Origin: Paractinoplanes aksuensis
Lineage (GTDB): Bacteria > Actinomycetota > Actinomycetes > Mycobacteriales > Micromonosporaceae
Reading direction: 5' to 3'
Length of the DNA: 64,000 bases
NCBI RefSeq assembly: GCF_024137025.1
Contig: NZ_JAMYJR010000042.1
Coordinates: forward strand, 1-64,000
Both the position numbers and the translations under genes were made by a program. Numbering within the stretch: position 1 is the first letter of the stretch; each line of letters opens with the position of its first letter. Below are positions 51,036-58,288 of the stretch, one piece after another. The notes beneath the pieces are model-generated. The model made no database searches. It saw nothing but the letters and a program-made list of their open reading frames with translations, and was not told the DNA's origin.

Positions 51036-52543
51036 ACCATTTCCTTCACGAGGTCCAGCGGGCTCGGCTTGTCGCCGTTGGGGCAGGGAACCTCGGTCGC
51101 TACTCGGCCGTCGGCCATGACCAGGATGCGGTCGGCCATGCCGATGGCCTCCTCGAGGCTGTCGGCCAGCAGGACGGTGGCGACGCCGCTCGAGGCGAGC
51201 TCGCGCATCAGCCGGTACACCTCGGAGCGGGCGCCGATGTCCAGGCCGCGGGTCGGATGGTCCAGCAGGAGCAGCCGCACATCGCCGCCGACCAGCCAGC
51301 GGGCGAGGACGACCTTCTGCTGGTTGCCGCCGGACAGCCGGCCGATGGCGGTGTCGCGCCGCGGCGTACGGATGGAAAGCCGTTCGATCCAGCTGTCGAC
51401 CAGGCCGGCCTGCTTCTTCGGGGCCACGAACGGCCCGGTCAACCGGGCCTTCTGCTTGGCCAGGGTCATGTTCTCGGCCACCGACATCGAGCCGACCATG
51501 CCCTCGGTCTTGCGTTCGGCCGGCACGTAGCCGATGCCGGCGGCGCACGCGGCCCGGGTGCTGGGCAGGTCGATCTTCGTGCCGTCCATCCGGATCTCGC
51601 CGGCCGTCGTCGGCTCGGCGCCGAACAGGGCGCGGCAGACGTCCTCGCGGCCGGATCCGTGGACGCCGACGATGGCCAGGATCTCGCCCGCCGCCACGTC
51701 CAGGTCGACGTCGCGGAACGACTTGCCGGACAGACCGCGTACGGAAAGCCGGGGTTGATCCGAAGCAACGGGCGTGGCGGCGTTCTCGTGATAGTGGTCG
51801 TCGGAGCCGGTCGACCCGATCATCATGCGGTGCAGCTCGCGCGGGACGGCGCCGGCCGTGGCGACCTCACCGACCGACTGGCCACCGCGGAGCACCGTCA
51901 CGCGGTCGCAGACATCGAGCACCTCGTCGAGGCGGTGCGAGACGAAGACGACCGAGGCGAACTCGCGCAGCCGGCGGATCTGGGCGAAGAGCGTCTCGAT
52001 CTCTTTCGACTCGAGCACCGAGGTCGGCTCGTCCAGGATGATGACCGGCGGGTGCTGGCTGCGCTGCTCGATCCGCAGCACCTTGGCGATCTCGACCATC
52101 TGCCGTTCGGCGAAGGTGAGCGAGTCCGTCCGGGCCAGCGGGTCGATGTGCGAGCCGATCTTGTCGAGCTGTTCCTGGGCCAGGCGGCGCATGACATCCC
52201 AGCGGTAGATGCCCCGGCGGACGCCGGCCCCCTCGCTGCCCAGCACGATGTTCTCGGCCGCGGTCAGGTTGGGCACCAGCGACTGCTCCTGGAAGACCAT
52301 CCCGATGCCGTGGTTGGCGGCGTCGACGACGTTGCGCAGCTTGACGGACTCACCGCGTACGAGAATCTGGCCCTTGTCCGGGGTGACCAGCCCGACCAGC
52401 GCCTTGAGGAGCGTCGACTTGCCCGCGCCGTTCTCGCCGGCCAGGCCGAGGACCTCGTTCGGCCGGACCACCAGGTCGACGCCGTCGAGGGCCTTCACGC
52501 CCGGGTAATGCTTGACGAGTCCGCGGACCTCCAGCGCACTCAT
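51032..52543 (-). CDS. Sugar ABC importer double ATPase (RbsA type)
   Basis: A 503-residue protein with two nucleotide-binding domains. The first has Walker A GENGAGKST, signature LTFAERQMVEIAK and Walker B VIILDEPTS. The second begins near residue 265 with a degenerate Walker A (GVHGSGRED), as usual for the family, and signature LSGGNQQKV. Its Walker B reads LLLLDHPTRG, with His in place of the catalytic Glu, so this half probably does not hydrolyse ATP. Start and stop overlap both neighbouring permease genes by four bases. Confidence 0.9.
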   Translation of the reverse strand: MSALEVRGLVKHYPGVKALDGVDLVVRPNEVLGLAGENGAGKSTLLKALVGLVTPDKGQILVRGESVKLRNVVDAANHGIGMVFQEQSLVPNLTAAENIVLGSEGAGVRRGIYRWDVMRRLAQEQLDKIGSHIDPLARTDSLTFAERQMVEIAKVLRIEQRSQHPPVIILDEPTSVLESKEIETLFAQIRRLREFASVVFVSHRLDEVLDVCDRVTVLRGGQSVGEVATAGAVPRELHRMMIGSTGSDDHYHENAATPVASDQPRLSVRGLSGKSFRDVDLDVAAGEILAIVGVHGSGREDVCRALFGAEPTTAGEIRMDGTKIDLPSTRAACAAGIGYVPAERKTEGMVGSMSVAENMTLAKQKARLTGPFVAPKKQAGLVDSWIERLSIRTPRRDTAIGRLSGGNQQKVVLARWLVGGDVRLLLLDHPTRGLDIGARSEVYRLMRELASSGVATVLLADSLEEAIGMADRILVMADGRVATEVPCPNGDKPSPLDLVKEMV

Positions 52544-53544
52544 TTGACCACCTGGTTCCTTCGACGCTGAGGGATGACGGCGGCGGCGACCGCGGCCACG
52601 ACGATGACGCCCTCGACCCCGCCCTGCCAGTACGGGCTGACCCCGATCTGCACGAGACCGTTGGTGAGCACCATGACGAGCAGGACACCGACGGCGGAGT
52701 GCAGGACGCCGCCCCGGCCCCCGGTGAGCAGGGTGCCGCCGACGACGGCGGCGGTGATGGCCGAGAAGTCGTAGCCGTTGCCGGCCTGGACCAGGCCGGC
52801 GCCGAGCTGGCTGGTCACCATGACCCCGCCCAGCCCGTAGAAGGCGCCGGCGAAGACGAAGACCGCTACCTTGTACGGCTTCACCTTGACCCCGGACAGC
52901 GTGAGCACCTCCTCGGCGCCGCCGATCGCGTAGGCGTACCGGCCGAGCCGGGTGTACCGCTGGATGAGCCAGCCGAGCAGGATGCACGCGGCGGCGATCC
53001 AGGCGAGGTACGAGAAGCCCAGGAACCGCTCGACGGCCCAGCTCTCGAGCATGGTGTCGGAGATGTTGGGTTGGACGCCGGCGAACATCAGGGTCGCCAC
53101 ACCCAGCCCGACGGCCGACACCCCCAGGGTGGCCATGAACGAGGGCACTTTGAGCAGGACCAGAGCGAGCCCGCTCAGGCCGCCGAACACGCAGCCCAGC
53201 AGGACGGCGGCCACGATGGCGAGAAACCCGAAGTCGTTGTCGTTGCGATTGTTGGCCACCAGGAGAGACACGGTCAGAGCGGATGCGCCCATCACACCGG
53301 CCGCGGAGAGGTCGATCGACCCCATCATCAGCACGAACGTGATTCCACAGGTCACGACGGCGAGCACGGCCGCTGAGTCCACGATGTTCTGGACGTTGGT
53401 GAGGCTGCGGAACTGCGGGCTCAACACCGCGAACAGGCCGAAGATGACGATCAACGCGACCGGTGGGCCGGCGTCTCGGAACGACACGCCTCGCCGAGGG
53501 CTGGTACGGCGAGGCGTTGTGGCGACCTCGGATGTCACTGTCAC
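52540..53544 (-). CDS. Sugar ABC importer permease (RbsC type), first of two
   Basis: A 334-residue permease with a 25-residue cytoplasmic N-terminus and about nine membrane segments. Signatures are MMGSIDLSAAGVMGASAL and the cytoplasmic loop GYDFSAITAAVVGGTLLTGGRGG. The GTG start overlaps the binding-protein stop (GTGA). It pairs with the other permease of the operon. Confidence 0.9.
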   Translation of the reverse strand: MTVTSEVATTPRRTSPRRGVSFRDAGPPVALIVIFGLFAVLSPQFRSLTNVQNIVDSAAVLAVVTCGITFVLMMGSIDLSAAGVMGASALTVSLLVANNRNDNDFGFLAIVAAVLLGCVFGGLSGLALVLLKVPSFMATLGVSAVGLGVATLMFAGVQPNISDTMLESWAVERFLGFSYLAWIAAACILLGWLIQRYTRLGRYAYAIGGAEEVLTLSGVKVKPYKVAVFVFAGAFYGLGGVMVTSQLGAGLVQAGNGYDFSAITAAVVGGTLLTGGRGGVLHSAVGVLLVMVLTNGLVQIGVSPYWQGGVEGVIVVAAVAAAVIPQRRRNQVVK

Positions 53545-54629
53545 GTCAGGGGCCCGACCTTACGGTTGAAGACGTTGCCGCACTCGAAGTCGGCCGGGTC
53601 GGTCTTCGGCTGGGCGAACTCGGCCGCGTTCTCCTGGGTGATGAGGAACTGCTTGGCGAAGAACGCCCGGTTGTCGGCGGCGGTGTCGGCCACCTTCAGC
53701 TTGCCGGTGGCGTAGCAGAAACCGATGGCCAGGCCGATCGCGCCCTGCCAGGCGCCGTCGCTGGAGACGGTGGCGGTCATGTCGCCCTTCTGGATGGCCG
53801 CGACCGCGTCCGGGACCGCGTCGATGCCGGCCACCGCCACCTTGCCGGACTTGCCGGCCTGCTGGAGCGCCTCCAGAGCGCCGAGCGCCATGTCGTCGTT
53901 GGCGGCCCAGATTCCCTTGACCTTGTCGCCGTGCTTGGCCAGCAGGGTCTTGGTGACCGTCAGCGCCTCGGCCCGCGAGAAGTTGGCCGCCTGCTGGTCC
54001 AGCAGCTTCATGTCCGGGTTCTTGGCGAGTGACGCCTGGAGACCCTTGAACCGGTCCTTGGCCGCCGCCGTGTCGAGCACACCCTGGAGCGCGATGATGC
54101 CGCCGGAGCCGATCTTCTCGGCGAGGGCGTCACCGATCTGCTGGCCGGACTCCTCGCCGTTGTACGTGATGTGGCTGAGCCACGTCTTGTGGTCGGCCGG
54201 CTTGAGGTCGGCCGGCTTGTTCCACTGCGTGACCAGGTACGCCCCGGCCTGGTCGGCGCCCTTGACGATCGGCGCGGTGTCCGAGTCGCCGTTCGGCAGC
54301 ACGTTCATGACCAGGCACTTGGTGTCGCCGGCCAGGATCTGGCTGATCTGCTCCTGCTGCTTGGTGGAGTCGCCGCCGTAGGTGAGGCGCTCCTGGGTCA
54401 GGCCGACCGACTTGGCGAAGGTGTCGCCGCCGTTCAGCCACGAGGCCTCGTACGGGTTCGACTCGTTGCGGACCTGACCGACCAGCCGGACCTTCGACGC
54501 CTCGCAGGCGCCATCGGCGGCTGCGGTGTCGCCGCCGCCACCGGCCTGCTCGGTGCTGCAGCCGGACAGAACGGCGGCGGCCAGGGACAACGACATTATG
54601 GCGGCGGCGGGACGGGTACTGATTCTCAT
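53541..54629 (-). CDS. Sugar-binding lipoprotein of the ABC importer (Peripla_BP_4)
   Basis: A 362-residue binding protein with a lipoprotein signal (VLSGC lipobox near residue 24). The two-lobed sugar-binding fold shows GQVRNESNPYEASWLNGGDTFAK, TKQQEQISQILAGDTKCLVMNV, VKGIWAANDDMALGALEAL and VAGIDAVPDAVAAIQKGDMTATV. It captures the operon's sugar or uronate oligomer outside the membrane; the exact ligand cannot be read off. It begins about 60 bases after kduD without an obvious promoter. Confidence 0.9.
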   Translation of the reverse strand: MRISTRPAAAIMSLSLAAAVLSGCSTEQAGGGGDTAAADGACEASKVRLVGQVRNESNPYEASWLNGGDTFAKSVGLTQERLTYGGDSTKQQEQISQILAGDTKCLVMNVLPNGDSDTAPIVKGADQAGAYLVTQWNKPADLKPADHKTWLSHITYNGEESGQQIGDALAEKIGSGGIIALQGVLDTAAAKDRFKGLQASLAKNPDMKLLDQQAANFSRAEALTVTKTLLAKHGDKVKGIWAANDDMALGALEALQQAGKSGKVAVAGIDAVPDAVAAIQKGDMTATVSSDGAWQGAIGLAIGFCYATGKLKVADTAADNRAFFAKQFLITQENAAEFAQPKTDPADFECGNVFNRKVGPLT

Positions 54630-54688
54630 GTCTATTCCTCAGTTCTCGGTGGCTTGAAAAAGGAAGAGGCGGTTGGTGGCGGCCCGGG

Positions 54689-55444
54689 TCAGCGGGCCAT
54701 CCACCCCCCGTCGACGACCAGGACATGGCCGTTGACGTAGTCGGCGGCGGCCGAGCTCAGGAAGACAGCGGATCCGGCGACGTCGGAGGCGTCTCCCCAG
54801 CGGCCGGCGGGGATGCGTTCGAGGATCGAGCGGGACCGGTCGGGGTCGGCCCGGAGCGCGGTCGTGTTGTCGGTGGCGATGTAGCCGGGCGCGATGGCGT
54901 TGACCTGCACGCCGCGCGGGCCCCACTCGTTGGCCAGGGCCTTGGTGACACCGGCGACGCCGTGCTTGGCGGCGGCGTACGACGCCACCCGCAGGCCGCC
55001 CTGGAAGGAGAGCAGGCTGGCGACGTTGACGATCTTGCCGTGGCCCCGCTCGGCCATCGGGCCCCCGAAGGCCTGGCAGAGGAAGAACAGGCCGTTCAGG
55101 TTGATGTCGAGCACGCGGTTCCAGGACTGGCGGCTCACGTCGACCGAGTCCTCGCGCTCGATGATGCCGGCGTTGTTCACCAGGATGTCCACCTGACGGT
55201 TGCTGTTCACCTCGGCCGCGACCCGTTCGAGGGCCTCATGATCGCTGACGTCGAGGTCGACGACCTCCACCTCACGGCCGAGATCGGCCACCTGGCCCTC
55301 AGTCGATTTCTGAGCGCCTGGGCGACCCAGCAGGACGAGGTCGGCGCCGGCCCGGGCCAGCCCGAGCGCGATGGCCTGGCCCAGGCCGCGACCGGCGCCG
55401 GTCACCACGGCGCAGCGACCGTGCAGGTCGAACGGCGACTTCAC
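54689..55444 (-). CDS. kduD: 2-dehydro-3-deoxy-D-gluconate 5-dehydrogenase (SDR)
   Basis: A 251-residue classical short-chain dehydrogenase of standard KduD length. The cofactor motif is TGAGRGLG, followed by NNAGIIERE, the catalytic Ser in NVASLLSFQGG and YAAAKHG (Tyr and Lys). The opening SPFDLHGRCAVVTGAGRGLG and the C-terminal segment AVFLSSAAADYVNGHVLVVDGGW fit KduD well. It reduces 2,5-diketo-3-deoxygluconate to 2-keto-3-deoxygluconate. The GTG start overlaps the kduI stop (GTGA); the longer frame upstream lies inside kduI and is discarded. Confidence 0.9.
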   Translation of the reverse strand: MKSPFDLHGRCAVVTGAGRGLGQAIALGLARAGADLVLLGRPGAQKSTEGQVADLGREVEVVDLDVSDHEALERVAAEVNSNRQVDILVNNAGIIEREDSVDVSRQSWNRVLDINLNGLFFLCQAFGGPMAERGHGKIVNVASLLSFQGGLRVASYAAAKHGVAGVTKALANEWGPRGVQVNAIAPGYIATDNTTALRADPDRSRSILERIPAGRWGDASDVAGSAVFLSSAAADYVNGHVLVVDGGWMAR

Positions 55445-56256
55445 AGGTCGTCCAGGGCTACCGGGCTCAGGTCCGTGTAGTCGTTGTTCTCGCCGCCCAT
55501 GGCCCAGATGAAGGCGTACGGGCCGGTGCCGACGCCCGAGTGGATCGACCACGGCGGCGAGATGACGGCCTCGCGGTTGCGCACCGTGAGGTGACGGGCG
55601 GCGCCGGGCTTGCCCATCAGGTGGAAGATGCGGTCGTTGTCGTCGAGGTCGACGTACAGATACACCTCGGTACGCCGGTCGTGCAGGTGCGGCGGGAAGG
55701 TGTTCCAGACCGAGCCGTCGGCGATGACGGTCACGCCGAACTGCAGGACCGACGTCTGCAGCTCCTGCCCCCAGGCGTAGCGGTAGAGGCTGCGTTCGTT
55801 CGCGCCGGCCGGCGTGCCGAGCTTGACCGGCTCGATCTCCGTGTGGGTCAGCAGGGTGGTGGGGTAGGTCGCGTGGGCCGGAGCGGAGACGAAGTAGAAC
55901 GCCGCGTCCTCGCCCGCGAAGACCACCTCGCTGCCCCGGCCGACGAACAGTCCGTCGAGGTGGCCGAGCTCGAACTTCTCGTTGTCGACGAGCACGTGGC
56001 CGGCCTGTCCGACGTTGATGATGCCCAGCTCCCGGCGGGCCAGGTGCGATTCCGTGCCGAGCACGTCCCAGGCCGGAAGCTCGAGCTGGCCGGCGCCGGG
56101 AATCGCGCCGCCGACGACCAGCCGGTCGTCGTGGGTGTAGACGCCGCGCACCTCGCCGGCGCGAAACAGGTCCTCCGCGAGGAAGTTCTTGCGCAGGTCC
56201 GCAGTCGTCGCCGTCTCCACGCTCGACGGCGATGCGGAGTACCTAACCTCGATCAA
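55441..56256 (-). CDS. kduI: 5-keto-4-deoxyuronate isomerase
   Basis: A 271-residue cupin isomerase (E. coli KduI has 278). The zinc-binding residues are visible in TFPPHLHDRRTEVYLY (two His and Glu) and the later SIHSGVGTG His. RGVYTHDDRLVVGGAIPG is a typical early segment. It converts 5-keto-4-deoxyuronate, the product of pectin or other uronate lyases, to 2,5-diketo-3-deoxygluconate. The start is an unusual TTG after GGAGAAAG. It is the first gene of the operon, and two overlapping GAAC/GTTC palindromes lie directly upstream. No polysaccharide lyase is present in the window. Confidence 0.92.
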   Translation of the reverse strand: MIEVRYSASPSSVETATTADLRKNFLAEDLFRAGEVRGVYTHDDRLVVGGAIPGAGQLELPAWDVLGTESHLARRELGIINVGQAGHVLVDNEKFELGHLDGLFVGRGSEVVFAGEDAAFYFVSAPAHATYPTTLLTHTEIEPVKLGTPAGANERSLYRYAWGQELQTSVLQFGVTVIADGSVWNTFPPHLHDRRTEVYLYVDLDDNDRIFHLMGKPGAARHLTVRNREAVISPPWSIHSGVGTGPYAFIWAMGGENNDYTDLSPVALDDL

Positions 56257-56273
56257 AACTTTCTCCTCGCTTG

Positions 56274-56297
56274 TGAACCACGTTCAGCTACGTGAAC
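56274..56297. promoter_or_regulatory. Candidate KdgR/IclR operator of the uronate operon
   Basis: Two overlapping palindromes: TGAAC-N3-GTTCA, then GTTCA-N6-TGAAC. The second fits the GTTC-N8-GAAC consensus. They lie 18-41 bases upstream of the kduI start, in the region shared with the divergent IclR gene, which also has a GTGAAC half-site at 56359. Confidence 0.7.
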
Positions 56298-56410
56298 TGA
56301 GGGCGACCATACATATGGCTCCGATCACAGGTCAAGGGGTGGAAGTCCGTCCTTGTATGTGAACCGTGATGTAATGTGGTGCGATCCCCGAACGAACCCA
56401 GGAGGCCTCG

Positions 56411-57187
56411 GTGGACAACGGCAGCCCCGCCACCTCGCAGGTGAAATCCGCTGCGCGCGTCCTCGACGTCCTCGACGACATCGCTGCCAACGGCCCCGGC
56501 ACCCAGCTGCAACTGGCCAAACGGCTCGGCATCCCGAAGAGCAGCCTGCATGCCCTTCTGCGCACCATGTGTGCCCGCGGATGGCTCGACACCGACCAGA
56601 CCGGCAGCGTCTACCGGCTCGGCGTGCACACCCTGACGGTCAGTTCCGCCTATCTCGACGGCGACCCGGTGCTGTCGCGGGCCGGCGCCGTGATGGACGA
56701 GATCGCGGCCGCCACCGAAGAGACGGTGCACCTGGGCCGGATGGAAGGCGCGACGGTCATCTACACCGCCAAGCGCGAGTCGAAGCACCCGTTGCGCATG
56801 TATTCGGCGGTCGGCCGTCGTCTTCCCGCGTACACCACGGCGCTCGGGCGGGCGATGCTGGCCGAGATGCCCGACGAGGTGCGCGACCCGCTGGTTCCGC
56901 ACGAGATCAAGGCGCTCACGTCGCAGACGATCACCGACCGGGACGAGCTGCTGGCGATCATCGACAAGGCGGCCCAGGTCGGCTACGCCGAGGAGAGCGA
57001 AGAGTCCTGCCTGGGGGTGCGCTGCTTCGGCGTGGCGCTGCCCTTCTCGCACCGCTCGGTCGACGCGCTGAGTGTCGCCGTCCCGATCAGCCGCCTCGAC
57101 CAGGGCCGCGAGGACTTCATCATCGAGACGCTGCTGAGCGTCAAGGCCCGCTTGTCCGCGATGCGTGACAACCGCTTGGTGCGCTGA
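56411..57187 (+). CDS. IclR-family regulator, KdgR-like
   Basis: A 258-residue IclR protein with a GTG start after AGGAGG. The N-terminal winged helix is SAARVLDVLDDIAANGPGTQLQLAKRLGIPKSSLHALLRTM. The effector domain includes ETVHLGRMEGATVIYTAKRES, AYTTALGRAMLAEM and CFGVALPFSHRSVDALSVAVP. IclR-type KdgR proteins repress pectin/uronate genes and release DNA on binding 2-keto-3-deoxygluconate. The divergent position to kduI and the shared GTTC-N8-GAAC sites make that role likely here. It is distinct from the IclR protein of the first island. Confidence 0.88.
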   Translation: MDNGSPATSQVKSAARVLDVLDDIAANGPGTQLQLAKRLGIPKSSLHALLRTMCARGWLDTDQTGSVYRLGVHTLTVSSAYLDGDPVLSRAGAVMDEIAAATEETVHLGRMEGATVIYTAKRESKHPLRMYSAVGRRLPAYTTALGRAMLAEMPDEVRDPLVPHEIKALTSQTITDRDELLAIIDKAAQVGYAEESEESCLGVRCFGVALPFSHRSVDALSVAVPISRLDQGREDFIIETLLSVKARLSAMRDNRLVR

Positions 57188-57205
57188 CTTTTTCCCGTAC
57201 GGGGT

Positions 57206-57229
57206 TCCGGGGCCGTTGCCGGCCCCGGA
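57206..57229. terminator. Hairpin terminator between convergent genes
   Basis: A nine-base perfect stem (TCCGGGGCC and its complement) with a six-base loop, between the IclR stop and the tautomerase stop. Confidence 0.75.
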
Positions 57230-57237
57230 GCTCGCTG

Positions 57238-57462
57238 CTAGTCCATCGCGAACTTCGCCACCACGCCGGCGCGGCTGTCGTCCTCGCTGGCCAGCACCCC
57301 GCCGTTGGCCACCGTGTCCGGGGTGATCTCGGTGAAGACCATGCGGACGTCCTGCGGGCGGGCGCCCAGGATCTCGACGGCGTGATCGGTCACGGCGCGG
57401 GCGAAGGCCTTGCGCTGCTCGACGGTCCGGCCCGCGAGCAACTCGACGGTGATGTTAGGCAT
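57238..57462 (-). CDS. 4-oxalocrotonate tautomerase family protein
   Basis: A 74-residue tautomerase. The initiator Met is followed by Pro (MPNITVELLAGRTVEQRK), the N-terminal proline that acts as catalytic base in this family. Tautomerases interconvert enol and keto forms of 2-oxo acids. The GTTC-N8-GAAC operator upstream places it in the uronate regulon, where it may handle an unsaturated uronate enol such as the spontaneous ring-opening product; that is inference. The longer frame upstream is rejected because it would encode the operator region and lose the essential N-terminal Pro. Confidence 0.85.
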   Translation of the reverse strand: MPNITVELLAGRTVEQRKAFARAVTDHAVEILGARPQDVRMVFTEITPDTVANGGVLASEDDSRAGVVAKFAMD

Positions 57463-57491
57463 GGTGACCCGCTTTCTCGGATATCGTCCAC

Positions 57492-57520
57492 GAACTGGAC
57501 CCCAGTTCACTAGCGTGAAC
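57492..57520. promoter_or_regulatory. Candidate KdgR/IclR operator of the tautomerase gene
   Basis: GTTCA-N6-TGAAC (57505-57520), the same consensus as at kduI. It overlaps a second palindrome GAACTGG-N3-CCAGTTC (57492-57508). The paired, overlapping layout mirrors the kduI site. Confidence 0.7.
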
Positions 57521-57576
57521 GAACCTACCGGCCACCCCAGGGTGTGGCAACGCCTACCAGATCTGAGTTCACATAC

Positions 57577-57606
57577 TTGACATCCGGTTCGATATGTTGG
57601 TCGAAT
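57577..57606 (+). promoter_or_regulatory. Promoter of the copper locus (leaderless)
   Basis: TTGACA and TCGAAT separated by 18 bases. The ATG of the YcnI-type gene is seven bases after the minus-10, so the transcript should start at the start codon. Confidence 0.55.
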
Positions 57607-57613
57607 CTTGGCC

Positions 57614-58288
57614 ATGCGGCGCGATCACGTTGTAACAGCCCGGGCTCTGGCCGCCATGGTGATCGTCGGCGTGGTCGGTTTTGCTTCCCCGGCGAGCGCC
57701 CACGTCACCGTGACCCCGTCGACGACCGCGGCCGGCGCCCACGCCGTCCTCCGGTTCAGCGTCGAGCACGGCTGCGAGGACTCACCGACCACCAAGATCG
57801 CCATTCAGATCCCGCCGCAGATCACCTCGGTGACGCCCACCCGGAGCGCGCTGTGGAAGGTCGAGAAGCGGACCGAGAAGGTCTCTGAGGGCGACAAGAT
57901 CGTGGAACGGGTCGGCTCGGTCGCCTTCATGACGGACACGCCGCTCCCGGACGGCTACCGCGACGTCCTCGAACTTGCCGTCCAGTTGCCCGACGCCGAC
58001 GGAACCACCTTGACGTTCCCCACCATCCAGACCTGCGAGCAGGGCGAATCGGCCTGGACCGAAGTTCCGCAGGACGGGCAGAGCGTCGGCGGCCTCGAGT
58101 TGCCCGCCCCCGCTTTCACCATCTCCGAGCCGGTCGCCGGCTCGTACCACCATGCAGCCATCAGCAAGCCGACGTCCCCTGCAGTGCCGGCGAAGGCCGA
58201 CAATCTGACGCTCGCCGCACTGGTGGTAGGCCTCGTGGGCGCGGTCGTCGGTGGCATCGCGCTCTTCCGGCAGCGCCGCCCGACATGA
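57614..58288 (+). CDS. ycnI: YcnI-type copper-binding membrane protein (DUF1775)
   Basis: A 224-residue DUF1775 protein. The signal peptide is cut before HVTVTPSTTAAGAHAVLRF, leaving an N-terminal His as in the mono-histidine copper brace of YcnI. A conserved Trp (SAWTEVP) follows, and a C-terminal helix (LTLAALVVGLVGAVVGGIALF) anchors it. YcnI proteins hold Cu(II) at the outer membrane face and pass it to CopC/CopD-type importers. The next gene, a CopC-CopD fusion, overlaps it by four bases (ATGA), confirming the pair. An in-frame TTG two codons earlier is not favoured. Confidence 0.88.
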   Translation: MRRDHVVTARALAAMVIVGVVGFASPASAHVTVTPSTTAAGAHAVLRFSVEHGCEDSPTTKIAIQIPPQITSVTPTRSALWKVEKRTEKVSEGDKIVERVGSVAFMTDTPLPDGYRDVLELAVQLPDADGTTLTFPTIQTCEQGESAWTEVPQDGQSVGGLELPAPAFTISEPVAGSYHHAAISKPTSPAVPAKADNLTLAALVVGLVGAVVGGIALFRQRRPT

